From assembly GCF_022440845.1 (NCBI RefSeq), contig NZ_JAKNTO010000001.1, positions 3,162,001-3,226,000 on the forward strand: a stretch of DNA of 64,000 bases. The letters are read 5' to 3'. The position numbers were made by a program, and so were the translations under genes. Below the pieces are notes generated by a model. It was not told where the DNA came from. It worked only from the letters and a program-made list of their open reading frames with translations, and did no database searches. The DNA comes from Ruminococcus sp. OA3 (lineage in GTDB: Bacteria > Bacillota > Clostridia > Lachnospirales > Lachnospiraceae). Shown here one piece after another: positions 46,303-53,278 of the stretch (its first letter is position 1; every line of letters begins with the position of its first letter).

Positions 46303-46370
46303 GCAGGGATCTCTCCTTTGTGTTATATTTTAGTCACCACAACCACAACATAAACAAAGGAGTTCCCTGC
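46303..46370 (+). promoter_or_regulatory. Long hairpin covering the transposase ribosome binding site
   Basis: GCAGGGATCTCTCCTTTGT (46303-46321) is complementary, with a two-base bulge, to 46354-46370, which contains the AAAGGAG binding site. The loop is 32 nt. Reading through from outside would hide the start site of the transposase. Confidence 0.7.
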
Positions 46371-46371
46371 T

Positions 46372-47307
46372 ATGGCTAGTATAACACAAGATATGAGATA
46401 CCGTCTATCCCTGATCCGTTACGCTGAGAAGTATGGCGTTACCAAAGCTGCCGTTAAATATAAAACCAATCGGCAGTATATCTATCGCTGGAAACGTCGC
46501 TTTGACGGCTCTATGGAGTCCCTCCGTGAACGCTCCAGACGCCCACACAGCCATCCTAATCAGCATACGCCTCAGGAGATCAAAATGATTACCGATATGC
46601 GCAGACGTAATCCTGAGGCTGGTTTAGTCATCCTTTGGGTAAAACTTATGCAGCGCGGTTATTCCCGTTCTATTCCCGGGCTTTACCGTTTCCTTAGAAA
46701 ACAGGGGATTATGGCTGTTCATCCTCCTAATCCCAAGTACATTCCTAAGCCTTATGAGCAGATGGCCTATCCCGGACAGCGGATTCAGATTGACGTGAAA
46801 TTTGTCCCTTCTGCCTGCCTCATGAATGAAGCCAAAGACCAACGGTTTTATCAGTACACCGCCATTGATGAGTACTCCAGATGGCGGTTTGTGGAAGCAT
46901 TTGAAGAACACAGCTCCTATTCCGCTGCCTTGTTCCTTGAGCATCTTATCAAAGCGTTTCCCTGCCCTGTCGAATGTGTCCAGACTGATAATGGTCAGGA
47001 ATTTACCAAACGCTTCAGCTCTTACGGCGGTTCGGATAAACCTACCATCTTTCAAGTCCGGCTTAAGGAATACGGCATCAGGCACAAGCTGATACGTCCA
47101 TTTACTCCAAGGCATAATGGCAAAGTGGAGCGAAGCCACAGGAAAGACAATGAGCGTTTCTATGCTGTCCACAGTTTTTACTCTTTTGAAGACTTCAGCA
47201 AACAGTTAAAACTCTATAACCGCAGAGATTATAATAACTTTCCTATGCGCCCACTTGGATGGAAAACCCCAAAACAGGTACTGGATAATTATCTGATGTC
47301 ACTGTAA
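46372..47307 (+). CDS. IS481-type DDE transposase
   Basis: The 311-residue transposase has an N-terminal helix-turn-helix (AEKYGVTKAAVKYKTNRQYIYRWKRRF) and an integrase-type catalytic core with the three acidic residues in QIDVKFVP, QTDNGQEF and NGKVERSHRKDNERFY. Its stop codon lies inside the right inverted repeat. AAAGGAG lies 9 bp before the ATG, inside a long hairpin. No frameshift is seen, so the copy may be active. Confidence 0.93.
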   Translation: MASITQDMRYRLSLIRYAEKYGVTKAAVKYKTNRQYIYRWKRRFDGSMESLRERSRRPHSHPNQHTPQEIKMITDMRRRNPEAGLVILWVKLMQRGYSRSIPGLYRFLRKQGIMAVHPPNPKYIPKPYEQMAYPGQRIQIDVKFVPSACLMNEAKDQRFYQYTAIDEYSRWRFVEAFEEHSSYSAALFLEHLIKAFPCPVECVQTDNGQEFTKRFSSYGGSDKPTIFQVRLKEYGIRHKLIRPFTPRHNGKVERSHRKDNERFYAVHSFYSFEDFSKQLKLYNRRDYNNFPMRPLGWKTPKQVLDNYLMSL

Positions 47308-47328
47308 CATATGTTTGACAAACCTACA

Positions 47329-47353
47329 ATCTTTTATGTACGCAAAATGTAAA
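47329..47353. repeat. 25-bp direct repeat, right copy (target duplication)
   Basis: Exact second copy of 46236-46260, directly adjoining the right inverted repeat of the IS element. Confidence 0.85.
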
Positions 47354-47355
47354 AC

Positions 47356-47383
47356 GCACATTTTATATCCCCCGTCATAAAAT
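47356..47383 (+). promoter_or_regulatory. Candidate mother-cell (SigE-like) promoter of cotJA
   Basis: CATAAAAT (47376-47383) resembles the SigE -10 (CATACAAT) and GCACATTT (47356-47363) the -35. The spacing of 12 bp is slightly short. It lies just right of the IS target repeat. Confidence 0.35.
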
Positions 47384-47419
47384 ATAATAAATGAAATTCA
47401 TGAAAGGACTATCATATCT

Positions 47420-47716
47420 ATGGATCGATATGCTATGAATCGTACCGATTGCCGCGGCCGCTGTCAAAGACCTCCGGTTATGTGCAGTCCCGTCCGCCCG
47501 GAACGCCCGGACAGAGAATGCACCTGTCATAAAGATGCCCCGTGCAATACCAATTCTGATATATATGCAATTGCAGACAAACTTCCCGTTGGTATGGCTT
47601 TCGTCGCCAACCAGAAATTCAAAACTACTTTCGAACCCTGTAAAGGGCTTAAAATGGGAACTATTTTCCCTGAACTGTGCAAACCGTTCTGCGGAAAGAG
47701 AGGTGGATGCCGATGA
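47420..47716 (+). CDS. cotJA: Spore coat protein CotJA
   Basis: CotJA is part of the CotJABC coat layer made in the mother cell. The 98-residue protein has a Cys- and Pro-rich N-terminus and the conserved AIADKLPVGMAFVANQKFKTTFEPCKGLKMGTIFPEL block, with FPELCKPF near the end. Its stop overlaps the cotJB start as ATGA. AGGACT-like sequence lies 12 bp before the ATG. Confidence 0.92.
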   Translation: MDRYAMNRTDCRGRCQRPPVMCSPVRPERPDRECTCHKDAPCNTNSDIYAIADKLPVGMAFVANQKFKTTFEPCKGLKMGTIFPELCKPFCGKRGGCR

Positions 47717-47991
47717 ATGCAAAGACACCTTCACGCGCTCAGCTGATGCAGTGGATCAACGAAACCAGTTTTGCCGTCGATGATCTTCTTCTGTATCTGG
47801 ATAGCCATCCGGACGATGAGCAGGCCCTCGACTGTTACCGCGAATACGTTCGTATGCGCAAGGATGCCATGAACGAATATGCCAGATGTTATGCGCCATT
47901 GACCATTGATACTGCAGACGAACAAAAAAACTGCTCCTGGCAGTGGATATCACAGCCATGGCCATGGGAAAAGAAAGGGGGCTGCCGCTGA
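47713..47991 (+). CDS. cotJB: Spore coat protein CotJB
   Basis: CotJB is the second protein of the cotJ operon. The 92-residue protein has the family pattern LMQWINETSFAVDDLLLYLDSHPDDEQALDCYREY and a Trp/Pro-rich end (WQWISQPWPWE). Of two close ATGs, the one at 47713 is chosen because GAGGTGG lies 6 bp before it, while it abuts the earlier one. It is followed by a broken cotJC. Confidence 0.93.
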   Translation: MNAKTPSRAQLMQWINETSFAVDDLLLYLDSHPDDEQALDCYREYVRMRKDAMNEYARCYAPLTIDTADEQKNCSWQWISQPWPWEKKGGCR

Positions 47992-47994
47992 TCT

Positions 47995-48108
47995 ATGTGG
48001 AATTATGAGAAACGACTTCAATATCCGGTAAATATTACCACCACCAATGCCAGCCTTGCGCAGGCAATCATCAGTCAGTTCGGAGGTCCGGATGGTTCTG
48101 TTATATGA
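47995..48108 (+). pseudogene. cotJC: cotJC, 5' part (codons 1-37), interrupted
   Basis: The frame begins MWNYEKRLQYPVNI and runs to QAIISQFGGPDG, the typical start of the manganese-catalase-like coat protein CotJC (about 190 residues), then ends at once in SVI and a TGA. The next part of the same protein, beginning GGPDGELAASMRYLSQRYT, occurs at 53156. The break lies exactly at GGTCCGGA, which both sides share. The gene is therefore split by a 5-kb insert. It may be joined again by excision in the mother cell, or it may be dead. Confidence 0.9.
48082..48095 (+). other. Left junction (attL-like) of the cotJC intervening element
   Basis: GGAGGTCCGGATGG matches the right junction at 53156-53169 in 12 of 14 positions; eight bases in a row, GGTCCGGA (48085-48092), are identical. 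CotJC reading ends right after it. Confidence 0.75.
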
Positions 48109-48157
48109 TTACCAATCTTTTTATTTTGTAATAATATTATGATTTTTGAAAATATTC

Positions 48158-48187
48158 TTGACTCTTTTTATATTTGGATGTTATACT
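48158..48187 (+). promoter_or_regulatory. Sigma-A promoter of the pfl operon
   Basis: TTGACT (48158-48163) and TATACT (48182-48187) are spaced by 18 bp. The promoter lies directly before the riboswitch. Confidence 0.75.
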
Positions 48188-48203
48188 CGCCTCATAAAGT
48201 AAA

Positions 48204-48292
48204 CAGGGTCTTCATTACTGACGGATAAGTGGGTTACCACAGGGGAATGAAGTACTATCAAAACAGCCGACCGTCTGGGCAGCATCTTTTTT
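48204..48292 (+). ncRNA. ZTP (pfl motif) riboswitch
   Basis: The leader follows the ZTP riboswitch pattern: AGGGTC then ACTGACGGATAAGTGGG, the ACCACAGGGGAATGAAG block, and the conserved GCCGACCGTCTGGGCA pseudoknot strand. Six T at 48287-48292 follow, suggesting control by transcription termination. ZTP/ZMP rises when folate one-carbon units are short, and PFL makes formate for this pool, so control of pflB fits. Confidence 0.88.
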
Positions 48293-48367
48293 CCTTGATG
48301 TTGTCCTTTTTTATTGGTGAAACACTGGAAAATGATGCCTCACACAGAAAACAGGAGGATATTAGTA

Positions 48368-50599
48368 ATGTTTACACAATGGAACAATTTTAAACCGGGT
48401 AACTGGCAGGAAAGCATCGACGTACGTGATTTCATTCAGAAAAATTACACCCCGTATGAGGGCGATGACTCTTTTCTTACTTCTGCTACAGCGCGAACAG
48501 AAAAATTGCTTCATAAGTTTGAGAATCTGCTGTCTCTGGAACGGGAGTTCGGAGGCGTTCTGGATATCGACACGCAGACTGTCACTTCTCTTCTGAACTA
48601 TAAGCCCGGCTATCTGGACAAGGACAACGAACTGATCGTAGGGCTCCAGACTGACCGGCCGTTAAAACGCGGTGTAAATCCGTTCGGAGGACTCCGCATG
48701 ACACGTGATGCCTGTAAAGCCTATGGCTATGAGCTGTCCCAGAAGGTTGAAGATGAATTTCAGTACCGCACCACCCACAATGACGGCGTTTTCCGTGTAT
48801 ATAACAAAGAGACAAAAGCCGCACGCCACTGCGGACTGATCACCGGTCTCCCGGACGCTTACGGGCGCGGCCGTATCATCGGCGATTACCGCCGCGTTGC
48901 TCTTTACGGCATCGACCGTCTGATCGAAGAGAAACAGAAGGACAAAGATGCACTGAGCCTGGAGCTGATGGATGTTGATCATATCCGACAGCTGGAAGAG
49001 CTGTACCAGCAGATCAATTTTCTCGGCAAACTGCGCGACATGGCTGCACTCTACGGCTTTGATATCTCGAAACCGGCCGCTACCGCACAGGAAGCCGTTC
49101 AGTGGCTGTATTTTGGTTATCTGGGATCAATCAAGGAGCAGAACGGCGCCGCCATGAGCCTCGGACGCGTCTCTACCTTCCTGGATATTTATTTTGAGCG
49201 TGACATGGCTGCCGGGACACTCACCGAAGAGCAGGCGCAGGAGCTGATGGATGATTTCGTGATGAAACTGCGTATGGCCCGCCATCTTCGTACCCCGGAT
49301 TATAATGAACTGTTCGGCGGCGACCCGATGTGGATCACCGAGGCACTGGGCGGCACCGGCGAAGACGGCCGTACTCTGGTAACCAGAAATACTTTCCGTA
49401 TGATGCATACCCTGTATAACCTGAAACCGTCCGCAGAACCGAACCTGACAGTTCTTTGGTCCAAAGACCTGCCCGAAGCTTTCAAGAAATTCTGTGCGAA
49501 AGTTTCCTGTGACACAGACGCACTTCAATATGAGAATGATGATCTGATGCGTCCACAGTTCGGAGACGACTACGCGATCGCATGCTGCGTCTCAGCAATG
49601 CGCATCGGAAAGGAAATGCAGTTCTTCGGCGCGCGCGCCAACCTGGCAAAAATGCTGATGATGGCACTGAACGGCGGGAAAGATGAGAAACAGAATATGC
49701 AGCTCGGACCTGTACATGAGCCGTATCAGGGGGATTACCTCGAATATGACAAGGTACTGGAACTGCTTGATATCTACCGTCCATGGGTTGCAAAAATGTA
49801 CGCCAACACCATGAACGTTATTCACTATATGCATGACAAATATGCCTATGAAAAGACTCAGATGGCACTGCATGACACCCAGGTACACCGCTATATGTCT
49901 TTCGGTGTGGCAGGTATGAGTGTTCTGGCTGATTCGCTGTCTGCCATCAAACATGCAAAAGTAAAATGTATCCGTGATGAAAAAACCGGCCTGATCACAG
50001 ATTTTGAAATTGAGGGAGAATATCCGGCATTCGGAAACGATGATGACCGCGTGGACAACATCGCATGCGAGCAGATGGAACTGTTCTATCATGAACTGAC
50101 GAAGACACCTCTGTACCGCGGCGCAGAGCATACACTGTCCATCCTGACGATCACCTCAAATGTAGTATACGGAAAGAAAACAGGCTCTACTCCCGACGGC
50201 CGCAAGAGCGGAGAGCCTTTTGCCCCGGGAGCCAATCCAATGCACGGCCGTGAAAAGAATGGTGCACTCGCTGCACTCAATTCCGTGGCAAAGCTTTCCT
50301 ACCGCTACTGTAAAGACGGTATTTCCAATACATTTTCCATTGTTCCGCAGGCACTTGGAAAATCTGAGGACGAGCGATACGACAATCTGGTCTCCATCCT
50401 TGACGGCTACTTCGGTCAGATGGCCCATCACCTGAATGTCAACGTCATGAACCGTGAAACACTGATCGACGCATACCATAATCCTGAAAAATACCCGAAT
50501 CTGACGATCCGCGTATCCGGCTATGCAGTAAATTTCTATAAACTCAGCCGCGAACAGCAAAGAGAAGTCATTTCACGTACCTTCCACGAGGCAATGTAA
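48368..50599 (+). CDS. pflB: Pyruvate formate-lyase (formate C-acetyltransferase)
   Basis: PflB splits pyruvate and CoA into acetyl-CoA and formate using a glycyl radical. The 743-residue protein has the catalytic cysteine pair at 406-407 (AIACCVSAM), and the radical glycine at about residue 718 in RVSGYAVNF. Length is close to E. coli PflB (760). The start follows AGGAGGAT by 9 bp. It is controlled by a ZTP riboswitch and overlaps pflA by one base. It lies inside the segment that splits cotJC. Confidence 0.97.
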   Translation: MFTQWNNFKPGNWQESIDVRDFIQKNYTPYEGDDSFLTSATARTEKLLHKFENLLSLEREFGGVLDIDTQTVTSLLNYKPGYLDKDNELIVGLQTDRPLKRGVNPFGGLRMTRDACKAYGYELSQKVEDEFQYRTTHNDGVFRVYNKETKAARHCGLITGLPDAYGRGRIIGDYRRVALYGIDRLIEEKQKDKDALSLELMDVDHIRQLEELYQQINFLGKLRDMAALYGFDISKPAATAQEAVQWLYFGYLGSIKEQNGAAMSLGRVSTFLDIYFERDMAAGTLTEEQAQELMDDFVMKLRMARHLRTPDYNELFGGDPMWITEALGGTGEDGRTLVTRNTFRMMHTLYNLKPSAEPNLTVLWSKDLPEAFKKFCAKVSCDTDALQYENDDLMRPQFGDDYAIACCVSAMRIGKEMQFFGARANLAKMLMMALNGGKDEKQNMQLGPVHEPYQGDYLEYDKVLELLDIYRPWVAKMYANTMNVIHYMHDKYAYEKTQMALHDTQVHRYMSFGVAGMSVLADSLSAIKHAKVKCIRDEKTGLITDFEIEGEYPAFGNDDDRVDNIACEQMELFYHELTKTPLYRGAEHTLSILTITSNVVYGKKTGSTPDGRKSGEPFAPGANPMHGREKNGALAALNSVAKLSYRYCKDGISNTFSIVPQALGKSEDERYDNLVSILDGYFGQMAHHLNVNVMNRETLIDAYHNPEKYPNLTIRVSGYAVNFYKLSREQQREVISRTFHEAM

Positions 50600-51315
50600 T
50601 GGAAACAACGGGTTACATTCATTCCTTTCAGTCCATGGGGGCTGTTGACGGACCCGGACTTCGTTATGTGATCTTTCTGCAGGGTTGCCCGCTGCGCTGC
50701 GCATATTGCCACAATCCTGACACATGGGAATATAGAGGAGGATCTCCTTATGATCCCAGAGAAGTTCTCATGAAAATACTGCGCTACCGGCCATATCTGA
50801 AAAATGGCGGTGTAACCGTCACAGGCGGTGAACCGCTGTCACAGCCGGAATTTACTGCAGAACTTTTCCGTCTTTTAAAGGAAGAGGGATTTCACACGGC
50901 GCTTGATACCAGCGGCATCGGAAATCTGGAATCAGCCCGGGAGGTACTTTCTCATACAGACCTGGTACTTGCAGATGTAAAGTTTCTTACAGGCGTGGAT
51001 TATCAGACATACTGCAGCGGAAATTTTGAACACGTCATACAATTCCTGAATCTGACACGCCGAATGGAGATTCCGATGTGGATCCGCCGCGTGGTTGTTC
51101 CGGGACTCAATGACACACCGAAAGACATCGAAGATTTAATCAGCTTTTTAACAGATTATGATAATGTTGAAAAAGTGGAACTGCTCCCGTTTCGAAAGCT
51201 CTGCCTGGAGAAATATGAGCGTCTTGACATCCCATTTCCACTTGTCGACACTCCGGAAATGGCAGCGGACAGCCTGAGCGAACTGCAGTCCCTCCTGCCA
51301 TCCCGATACTTATAA
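50599..51315 (+). CDS. pflA: Pyruvate formate-lyase activating enzyme (radical SAM)
   Basis: PflA makes the glycyl radical on PflB from S-adenosylmethionine. The 238-residue radical SAM protein has the iron-sulfur cluster cysteines in GCPLRCAYCHNPDTW, the SAM-binding TVTGGEPL, and the expected SFQSMGAVDGPG N-terminus. The ATG overlaps the pflB stop (TAATG), so both are coupled. A strong terminator follows. Confidence 0.97.
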   Translation: METTGYIHSFQSMGAVDGPGLRYVIFLQGCPLRCAYCHNPDTWEYRGGSPYDPREVLMKILRYRPYLKNGGVTVTGGEPLSQPEFTAELFRLLKEEGFHTALDTSGIGNLESAREVLSHTDLVLADVKFLTGVDYQTYCSGNFEHVIQFLNLTRRMEIPMWIRRVVVPGLNDTPKDIEDLISFLTDYDNVEKVELLPFRKLCLEKYERLDIPFPLVDTPEMAADSLSELQSLLPSRYL

Positions 51316-51336
51316 TCTTTCCTTATTATACGAAAA

Positions 51337-51376
51337 CAGCACCCGTGAAGGAATGGTGACGCCTTCACGGGTGCTG
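51337..51376. terminator. Bidirectional terminator between pflA and the recombinase gene
   Basis: A perfect 15-bp stem (CAGCACCCGTGAAGG and complement) with a 10-nt loop is flanked by TTTATA on the plus strand and TTTTCG on the minus strand. It separates two convergent genes. Confidence 0.92.
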
Positions 51377-51377
51377 T

Positions 51378-52814
51378 TTATACCATATAATAAATCTGAA
51401 TCGTATTATCATTCCTGTTAAACACGATTTTGGAGACAATCGAGCTGAGCAGCTCATTCTTATCTGCTTCGCCGAGTTCTGAAGACCTCAGTCCTGGAAT
51501 GACCCCCTTTAACTTTTTTTTGAAATACTGCGCGGTCCCGGACAGTCCCTCCAGCTGACCTGCCCTATCCAGCTCCAGTCTCAGTGCATCCACCCGTTTT
51601 AAAATCTCCGATTTCTTCTGCCGGTACTCCTCCAGACTGTCCGCGCCGGATTCATAGGCCGTGTTCACACGCCCGAGGCGTTTATATTCCATATCCAGAA
51701 GAGACCGTGAGACCTCTTTGGTGACATTTTTCTCTTCCTTCTCAATCCTGATCTCCAGCTCTTCCTCTCCCAGATCCGCTTCCAGTCTGTTAAGAACCGC
51801 CTGATTTAATTTATCCAGCGTAATATAATGACTTTGGCTGCACTTTCCGCATGCGTATTTCTGACACTGCAGTGCCTTCCCCCGCACTGCCTGTGTCAAT
51901 ACAGCCCCACAGGCACTGCAGTGTACCAGGCCGCGCAGCATATAGTCTTCCGGTGCACCGTGTGTACCCCCGCGCCACCCTTTCTTCAGAGCGGCAACCC
52001 TCTTCTGTACCTCATCAAATGATTTCGCGGTCACGATCGGTATATGGCCGGCATCTACAGTCACGACCTGTTTTCCCTGATAATAGCGGTCTCTTTGCTC
52101 AGCCCCCTCAATGCTGCGGCGAAGTTTTCCGATATATACCGGATTGGTTAGGATGTATTCCACTGTCCGATTCTCGAAAAGATTTCCGCGGTTTGTACGG
52201 ATTCCCATATCGTTGATCTTCGATACGATCTGGCGGTACGGCATTCCATGCAGAAAATCCTGAAAGATCATACGGACAACGTTCGCTTTGTCATCATCAA
52301 TTTCAAAATGCTCCTCTCCCATACGGTAACCAAACGGCGGTACGGATACGACGCCGCCCCTGGAAAACTTTTCATTCATTCCTCTTCTGACTTCCTGCGC
52401 CAGATTGATCGAGTAGTATTCATCCATCGCCTCCAGCAGCGCCTCGATCAGAATAGAAGTCGGGTCATCCGACAGCTGCTCCGTGATGGATACCACATCG
52501 ATCCCGCATTCTTTGCGGAGCATGGATTTATAGAGAATACTGTCCTGCCTGCTGCGTGCAAACCGGGAAAATTTCCAGAGCAGAATCACGTCAAACGGCT
52601 TCGGTTTCATTTTAGCCGTCCCGATCATTTTCATAAATGCCGGACGTTTCTCGGCACTTCTCCCGCTGATCCCTTCATCCATAAAAATGAACTTTTCCGG
52701 AAGCAGTATTTCATGGCTGACAGCGTAATCCCGGATTCTCTTTATCTGACTGTCCGGTGAAAATTCAATCTGCTCCTCCGTAGATACACGGATGTAAGCC
52801 GCCCCTGTCTTCAT
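51378..52814 (-). CDS. Large serine recombinase, candidate cotJC-element recombinase
   Basis: The 478-residue protein has the resolvase domain with the catalytic serine in YIRVSTEEQ and the arginine region WKFSRFARSRQDSILYK, the recombinase domain with PPFGYRM and NPVYIGKL, and the zinc-ribbon cysteines in HCSACGAVL and CGKCSQSH. A coiled-coil part follows. It lies near the right junction and on the opposite strand from cotJC. It is the obvious candidate for excision of the segment, as SpoIVCA is for sigK. The start follows AGGGAGTTTTT. Confidence 0.93.
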   Translation of the reverse strand: MKTGAAYIRVSTEEQIEFSPDSQIKRIRDYAVSHEILLPEKFIFMDEGISGRSAEKRPAFMKMIGTAKMKPKPFDVILLWKFSRFARSRQDSILYKSMLRKECGIDVVSITEQLSDDPTSILIEALLEAMDEYYSINLAQEVRRGMNEKFSRGGVVSVPPFGYRMGEEHFEIDDDKANVVRMIFQDFLHGMPYRQIVSKINDMGIRTNRGNLFENRTVEYILTNPVYIGKLRRSIEGAEQRDRYYQGKQVVTVDAGHIPIVTAKSFDEVQKRVAALKKGWRGGTHGAPEDYMLRGLVHCSACGAVLTQAVRGKALQCQKYACGKCSQSHYITLDKLNQAVLNRLEADLGEEELEIRIEKEEKNVTKEVSRSLLDMEYKRLGRVNTAYESGADSLEEYRQKKSEILKRVDALRLELDRAGQLEGLSGTAQYFKKKLKGVIPGLRSSELGEADKNELLSSIVSKIVFNRNDNTIQIYYMV

Positions 52815-52931
52815 AAAAACTCCCTGACACATTTCAAATCATCAGTCTATTATATTCATCCCTGTCTGTCTTTAAAGCAAAAGAGGGCTTTCCTGAATAA
52901 AATGATACAAAGCAACCGTCAGGAGGTTTTT

Positions 52932-53135
52932 ATGGCAGACAATAAAATACTGAGAGCATTACCGTCAAAAGTAATACTCTCAGCTGGTCATACTCTGCAG
53001 TTCGATACGCTGAGCGGATCACAGGCTACCCAGATTCGCCGGCAGTTATGCCAAAACGCCGGCAGACGGATGAGCGGCTATTACTCCGCCCATCCAAAAT
53101 CCTGGAAAATATTCCTGGAATGTATGGCTGATTAA
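52932..53135 (+). CDS. Small protein next to recombinase, possible directionality factor
   Basis: The 67-residue protein is basic in its middle (TQIRRQLCQNAGRRMSG) and ends in SAHPKSWKIFLECMAD. No domain is recognised. It has a strong binding site (AGGAGGTTTTT) and lies between the recombinase gene (divergent) and the right junction, the place where excision factors are often found. Directionality-factor function is inference only. Confidence 0.6.
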   Translation: MADNKILRALPSKVILSAGHTLQFDTLSGSQATQIRRQLCQNAGRRMSGYYSAHPKSWKIFLECMAD

Positions 53136-53155
53136 TCCATATTCTTCCGCCATCC

Positions 53156-53169
53156 GGTGGTCCGGACGG
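53156..53169 (+). other. Right junction (attR-like) of the cotJC intervening element
   Basis: GGTGGTCCGGACGG matches the left junction at 48082-48095 in 12 of 14 positions, including the eight-base core GGTCCGGA (53159-53166). CotJC reading resumes here in the same frame. Confidence 0.75.
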
Positions 53170-53257
53170 AGAGCTGGCCGCTTCCATGCGCTATCTCTCC
53201 CAACGCTATACCATGCCGAACCGTACCTGCATGGGAATGCTGACCGATATCGGTACC
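53156..53257 (+). pseudogene. cotJC: cotJC, middle part (codons 30-63), interrupted on both sides
   Basis: The 34 codons read GGPDGELAASMRYLSQ, then RYTMPNRTCMGMLTDIGT, which is the continuation of CotJC. Family members go on EELAH at this point; here the frame departs into SVPVMPPL. About 125 residues of CotJC are missing from the window. The departure is at a tandem copy of TCGGTACC. The piece lacks a start signal, so it can be used only after joining with the 5' part. Confidence 0.85.
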
Positions 53258-53265
53258 TCGGTACC
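53250..53265 (+). repeat. Tandem TCGGTACC at the second cotJC break
   Basis: Two adjoining copies of TCGGTACC (53250-53257 and 53258-53265) mark the exact place where CotJC similarity ends. This could be a second recombination junction or a scar of an element. Confidence 0.6.
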
Positions 53266-53278
53266 GGTAATGCCCCCT

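Larger units (their letters stand above)
46261..47328. mobile_element. IS481-like insertion sequence, 1068 bp
   Basis: The element is bounded by imperfect inverted repeats (21 of 26 positions match) that begin TGTAGG and contain ACATATGTTACA near the inner end. It has one transposase gene and is flanked by a 25-bp exact direct repeat. That duplication is longer than usual for IS481 elements and recalls the IS1202 group. It lies between an MBL hydrolase gene and the cotJ operon, and appears intact. Confidence 0.88.
48085..53166. mobile_element. Skin-like intervening element within cotJC (about 5.07 kb)
   Basis: The segment interrupts cotJC between codons that read GGPDG on both sides. It holds pflB and pflA with their riboswitch, a serine recombinase gene on the opposite strand, and a small gene that may be a directionality factor. 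Recombination between the shared GGTCCGGA cores would remove 5,074 bp and restore the cotJC frame. It resembles the sigK skin element in layout, although the cargo is metabolic. Confidence 0.7.

Noticed and set aside
46236-47353. 25-bp flanking repeat as ends of a composite transposon
   Set aside because: The transposase-linked inverted repeats lie inside it, and the direct repeats adjoin them exactly, so target duplication explains it better.
52815-52931. Mother-cell sigma factor promoter for the recombinase or the small gene
   Set aside because: TATAAT-like and GATACAAA-like strings occur, but none has a matching upstream element at the right spacing for SigE or SigK, so I make no claim.
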